Positions 60,819 through 64,000 of a stretch of 64,000 bases of DNA are shown one piece after another (within the stretch, counting starts at the first letter, position 1; each line of letters opens with the position of its first letter). The stretch covers positions 17,660,814 through 17,724,813 of the forward strand of contig JAFMSR010000017.1 of NCBI GenBank assembly GCA_022818135.1. The letters run 5' to 3'. The notes beneath the pieces are model-generated. The model did not search any database, had not been told where the DNA came from, and saw only the letters and a program-made list of their open reading frames with translations. Source of the stretch: Saxidomus purpurata (lineage: Eukaryota > Mollusca > Bivalvia > Venerida > Veneridae). The position numbers and the translations under genes are program-made.

Positions 60819-61478
60819 TATAGGAATTTATTGTTTGATCATGTGAGTGGGGACTTACAAGGGCCGGGGTGGTATCATAATTTATACTTCTCAGTCTCGC
60901 TTGATTATATCACAATCTTCTTAACTTGTAAGAAGATACCATAAATAGTTCGTAGAAAAAGAGTTGTACGGAACTCTCTTTACTAGCCAATGAAATGTGT
61001 ACAAATAGTGCAACGGAGCGATTATATACGTAGGCATACTAAACACAGCCACTTCTTTTAGCAAATAAAAATTACCGGTATTAAATGCATTTTAATTAAC
61101 AAAAATATATCTTATATTGTATCCTTTTAAATTATTTTTCTCATATTAAAAGTAAATAAATATTTTTCAAAAACAAAAATAATAATTACCTCCCTTTATA
61201 ATTTCCCGCGCGCGCTCACGATATTATTGTAGCAAACAATACAATACTGAATTATATTAGATGAGTGAGTAGACGGCTGTGAAATCTATTTTAAGTCAAT
61301 GTACAAGATAAGTTGTAAATTGTACTTGATAATCCCTAAAATATGTAAAAAAAAACAAAAAAACAAAACAACAACAAATGGCAACCAAGTATTGTTCTGG
61401 ATACTCTTGTACAATTATTAATTTATTTTAAAGGTCAAATTCTGTTTTAAGACAGATTTTTTATATTTTCATTTGCAG

Positions 61479-61525
61479 AGGTCGTAGACACCGCCACTCC
61501 AACTTTCAAAGACAGGAAATACTAG
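61479..61525 (+). CDS. Shaw: Distal alternative last exon, copy 1
   Basis: Acceptor TTATATTTTCATTTGCAG. In the channel phase it encodes E-VVDTATPTFKDRKY, then TAG at 61523-61525. A second copy about 1.4 kb downstream conserves acceptor and frame for the first 12 codons. This argues that the segment was an exon when duplicated. It lies 16 kb beyond the proximal last exon, on the same strand. It could instead belong to an unrecognised separate gene. Confidence 0.45.
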
Positions 61526-61834
61526 TACCCTTTCACTCTATATCCTTACTTTGATTTTACGGACTCCATCATTTCTGTTATGGATAAAATATAGGACTAA
61601 ATGAACGGGAATTGACTATATACGGAAGGTCGTTTATTATTTTGGTAAGATTGTAGTAAATGTGGTGTTTACTTATTATGCTTTCCAATTACAAATTAAT
61701 TAATGTATTTGACTTTTCCGGTTGATATAGCTAGGTAGCACCTATAGTTATATTAGCTTGTGTACATACATATTTGTTCCTTCCCTGGAACACTTAGATT
61801 CGTACAGACATACTTGACTGAACAATGATGAAAG

Positions 61835-61918
61835 GTCCCGGTTTCGATCCCAACCATAGCCAAGGCCTTAGGCAAGACACAAATAATTCCCCATTGCCTC
61901 TCTCTCTCTCTCTCTCTC
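61835..61918 (+). repeat. SINE-like fragment ending in (CT)n
   Basis: GGTCCCGGTTTCGATCCCAA resembles a B box of a tRNA-derived SINE and is followed by GGCCTTAGGCAAGACACAAA and a CT microsatellite (61897-61918). The head is missing. Confidence 0.4.
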
Positions 61919-62195
61919 GTTTAAGAGCGTTTAATCTAAGTTGTAAGAACTTAATTAATGAATTAGTAGATCTATAAATAACACATGATTATTATTCACT
62001 ATCATAAGATGTGTCTGCTGCAACTTACACGACTTTGACCCATTATCTACCCTCAATGTTGCCCTTTATCCGTTGTGTGCGTGTTTGGCTTTGTCTAGGA
62101 AGTGTTCAGCTTGATGTTGAGGCCCATTTTCCCCCATTAACTGCAAAACCTCTTGCTGTTAAGCTTGAAATATTTCTCAAAATTCTAAGCCTTAC

Positions 62196-63040
62196 AGTTA
62201 GAAGTAGAATCTAGTATTACTCTCCAATTTTGTCGAACCATGATATACAAAATAAATTAAGTTTTCTGTAAATTTTCTTACACTGAACACTATTGATTGA
62301 TCATGTATGTGAGGACTTAGAATCTTACATTTACAAAGGACGGAATGTTATTTTCACATGTACATGGAGCGATATACTTCTCAGTATCGCTACGTTGTCA
62401 TCTTCTCAACATGTAAGAAGATACCATAAATTAAACGCGAAAGAGAGTTTTACGGAACTCTCTTTTGCAGCCAATCAAATGGTTTTGAACAGATACGGAG
62501 CATATATATACATACTCACTCTAAACAAAGCCACTTCTAGTTGCAAATAAAAATTTCCTGTTTTAAATTCATTTTAATTCAAAAAGGTATATATTATATT
62601 TTTGCTTTCAATGTTATTTTTTTGCTATTAAAAGTAAATAAGCGTGTGTTATAAACAAAAATATTATTACCTCCCTTTATAATTTTCCGACCGCGCGCTA
62701 TTGTGGCATACAGCACAAAAATATTGGGTGAGTGAGTTCACAGCTGTGAAATCTATTTTCAGTAGAGGCACAAGCTATATTATCACCGATCACCCCAAAA
62801 TATGAAGAAAGAAAACGCAATCTATAATGTTCAGTATGTCTTTACTTAGATATTTACAGTTACGGGTTCGACAGATTTTAACATTTTCATTTTCAGCGGT
62901 CGTAGACACCGCCACTTCAACTTTAAAAGACAAAAATACTGGTACCCTTTCACTCTGTATATCCTTACTTTGATTCTATGGACGCCATCATTTCTGTCGT
63001 GGATAAAATTGGACTAAATGAAACGGTAATTGACTTCAAC
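62196..63040. repeat. Tandem segmental duplication, copy 2
   Basis: Direct repeat of 60421-61620 without the foldback insertion. Divergence between copies is considerable, so the duplication is not recent. It ends shortly after the GGATAAAAT…GGACTAAATGAA block that follows the last exon in both copies. Confidence 0.85.
62897..62973 (+). CDS. Shaw: Distal alternative last exon, copy 2
   Basis: Acceptor CATTTTCATTTTCAG. In the channel phase it encodes A-VVDTATSTLKDKNTGTLSL, then CISLL and TGA at 62971-62973. It is homologous to copy 1, but substitutions remove the copy 1 stop, so the tail is ten residues longer. It ends in S-L-L, fitting a class I PDZ ligand pattern (S/T-x-hydrophobic), which copy 1 lacks. 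An AATAAA lies at 63677-63682. Confidence 0.45.
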
Positions 63041-64000
63041 CAGGAAATTACAAAGGCTATCAAAGTGGTTAAATTTATTGGGCCTTGCTGTTAGTTTTAG
63101 ACAATATTATTTTTGAAGTTGTAACAACTATATACAGTCCATGTAAAATCAAGTATCACCAATTGTAGGGTCATTTTAGACCCAACGTCATGATGTGAAC
63201 AATCTTGGTAGATGATACATATGCTTACTTTCTAAGATGGGCCGTGTAGTTTCAGAAATGAGTTTGTTCAAAACGTTTTCCCCGGGCTGGGTAAATTTTA
63301 TCCGGGGATCATTATTTGAACAATCTTGGCAAAGGTCCACAGGGCAATGCTACATGCCAAATATCTAAGCTGTATGCCTTGTGGTTTCAGAGACTAGAAG
63401 AGTTTTAAGTTGTTCCTATGCAATGTTATATGATAATGTCAAACATCTAAGCTGTATGACTTATGGTTTCAGAGAAGAGTTTTAAAATGTTTCCTATATA
63501 CCGTAAGCCTATGTAAAACCAAGTTTCTGAGTAGCTTTAGAGGACATGTCGTTAGAATGAAATTGCGAACGGACGTACGATGGACACCCGACGGTGAGCG
63601 ATTCTAATAGTTCACACTGACACCCTTCTGTGTCAATGAACTATTTAACAACAATATATTCTTCTTAAAACATCTTAATAAAGGGAAATAACAAGTTTTC
63701 TTTATAAAGTGATTTTCAGCAAAATAGCTGTGTGAATAAAATACACAACAGCAATATAACTTTTCAAAATGTTTTTTTTATTAATGATAGAATCTAAGTA
63801 TGATTATTTTTCTGAATAATTTTAACAATATAAAAGAATAAAAGCATTTAATATACAAACTAAATCTGAGTATCGATTGTAGTCATACCGTTAGAAGCAA
63901 AGAAGGGAAGTAATAATAAGTTCTTTTTGATAAAGTGTATAGAAATGGTGTTTATGTAAATTAAATATAACAATATGTTACATATTCATTTATACAATTA
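63041..64000. other. Terminal region: element end and unassigned AT-rich DNA
   Basis: A mobile-element terminus GACGGTGAGCGATTCTAAT lies near 63590 with a hairpin after it (63606-63645, TAGTTCACACTGACAC … GTGTCAATGAACTA). AATAAA at 63677 could serve the distal last exon. From about 63700 only AT-rich sequence is seen. Confidence 0.45.

Larger units (their letters stand above)
60421..61620. repeat. Tandem segmental duplication, copy 1 (interrupted)
   Basis: Aligns with 62196-63040: the shared blocks include TCGAACCATGATATA, the AGAAGATACCATAAAT region, ACGGAACTCTCTTT, ACCTCCCTTTATAATTT, GGCTGTGAAATCTATTTT and the GGTCGTAGACACCGCCACT exon. Copy 1 carries an extra 299-bp insertion (60520-60818). 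The duplication includes a putative last exon with its acceptor. Confidence 0.85.
13453..62973 (+). other. Shaw: Shaw-type voltage-gated K+ channel gene locus (multi-exon, alternative C-termini)
   Basis: Gene-level entry. Two constitutive-looking exons (13453-13971 and 21975-22896) join in phase 0 and give a complete T1 plus six-transmembrane channel core of 480 codons. Exon 2 ends in phase 1. Eight downstream candidate cassettes are phase 1-1, and at least three candidate last exons (45549, 61479, 62897) begin in the compatible phase. With the six best-supported cassettes (36048 to 43495) and the 45549 last exon, the protein would be 685 residues; with no cassette and that last exon it would be 528. 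The core is certain from sequence. Membership of the most distal exons rests on phase, strand and splice sites only. The transcription start is not identified. Confidence 0.85.

Noticed and set aside
1..64000. CRISPR arrays, operons, prophage or other prokaryotic systems
   Set aside because: The split gene, SINE and LINE content show eukaryotic nuclear DNA; the direct repeats present are minisatellites without unique spacers.

Overview
This is AT-rich animal nuclear DNA, not prokaryotic: coding sequence is split by GT-AG introns of kilobases, and the intervening DNA is full of LINE, SINE and foldback debris plus minisatellites. The channel sequence and the style of the repeats suggest a mollusc, probably a bivalve. 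That assignment is inference.

One recognisable host gene dominates the window: a Shaw-type (Kv3/KCNC-like) voltage-gated potassium channel on the + strand. Exon 1 (13453-13971) encodes the T1 tetramerisation domain with the H-x5-C-x20-CC zinc site. After an 8 kb intron, exon 2 (21975-22896) encodes S1-S6, the TVGYGD selectivity filter, the PVP gate hinge and a Gly/Pro/Lys-rich tail. Exon 2 ends in phase 1, on the first base (G) of a codon.

The most interesting content follows. Over about 40 kb lies a chain of very small exons that are all phase 1-1, all multiples of 3 and all end in G before a GT donor: 27589-27612 (24 nt), 32227-32259 (33 nt), 36048-36224 (177 nt), 39151-39198 (48 nt), 40481-40531 (51 nt), 41034-41069 (36 nt), 42755-42877 (123 nt) and 43495-43530 (36 nt). 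They are followed by phase-compatible terminal exons at 45549-45694 and, further downstream, a tandemly duplicated pair at 61479-61525 and 62897-62973. Another possible exon is at 51440. Any cassette can be skipped or included without a frameshift, so the locus looks like a combinatorial generator of C-terminal tails on an invariant channel core. None of the small exons can be found by ordinary ORF length criteria. They were recognised from splice sites, phase and frame, and need RNA evidence.

Layout: 1-3200, repeats and unassigned DNA; 3200-7700, a nest of LINE fragments bracketed by inverted repeats; 8200-9960, a tandemly repetitive mobile element and a TTAA-ended MITE; 10000-13450, unassigned DNA and the presumed 5' region of the channel gene; 13453-22896, channel core; 22897-45694, cassette region; 45695-61478, 3' UTR, long intron or intergenic DNA with minisatellites and LINE debris; 60400-63040, tandem duplication carrying alternative last exons. 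Everything else appears non-coding.
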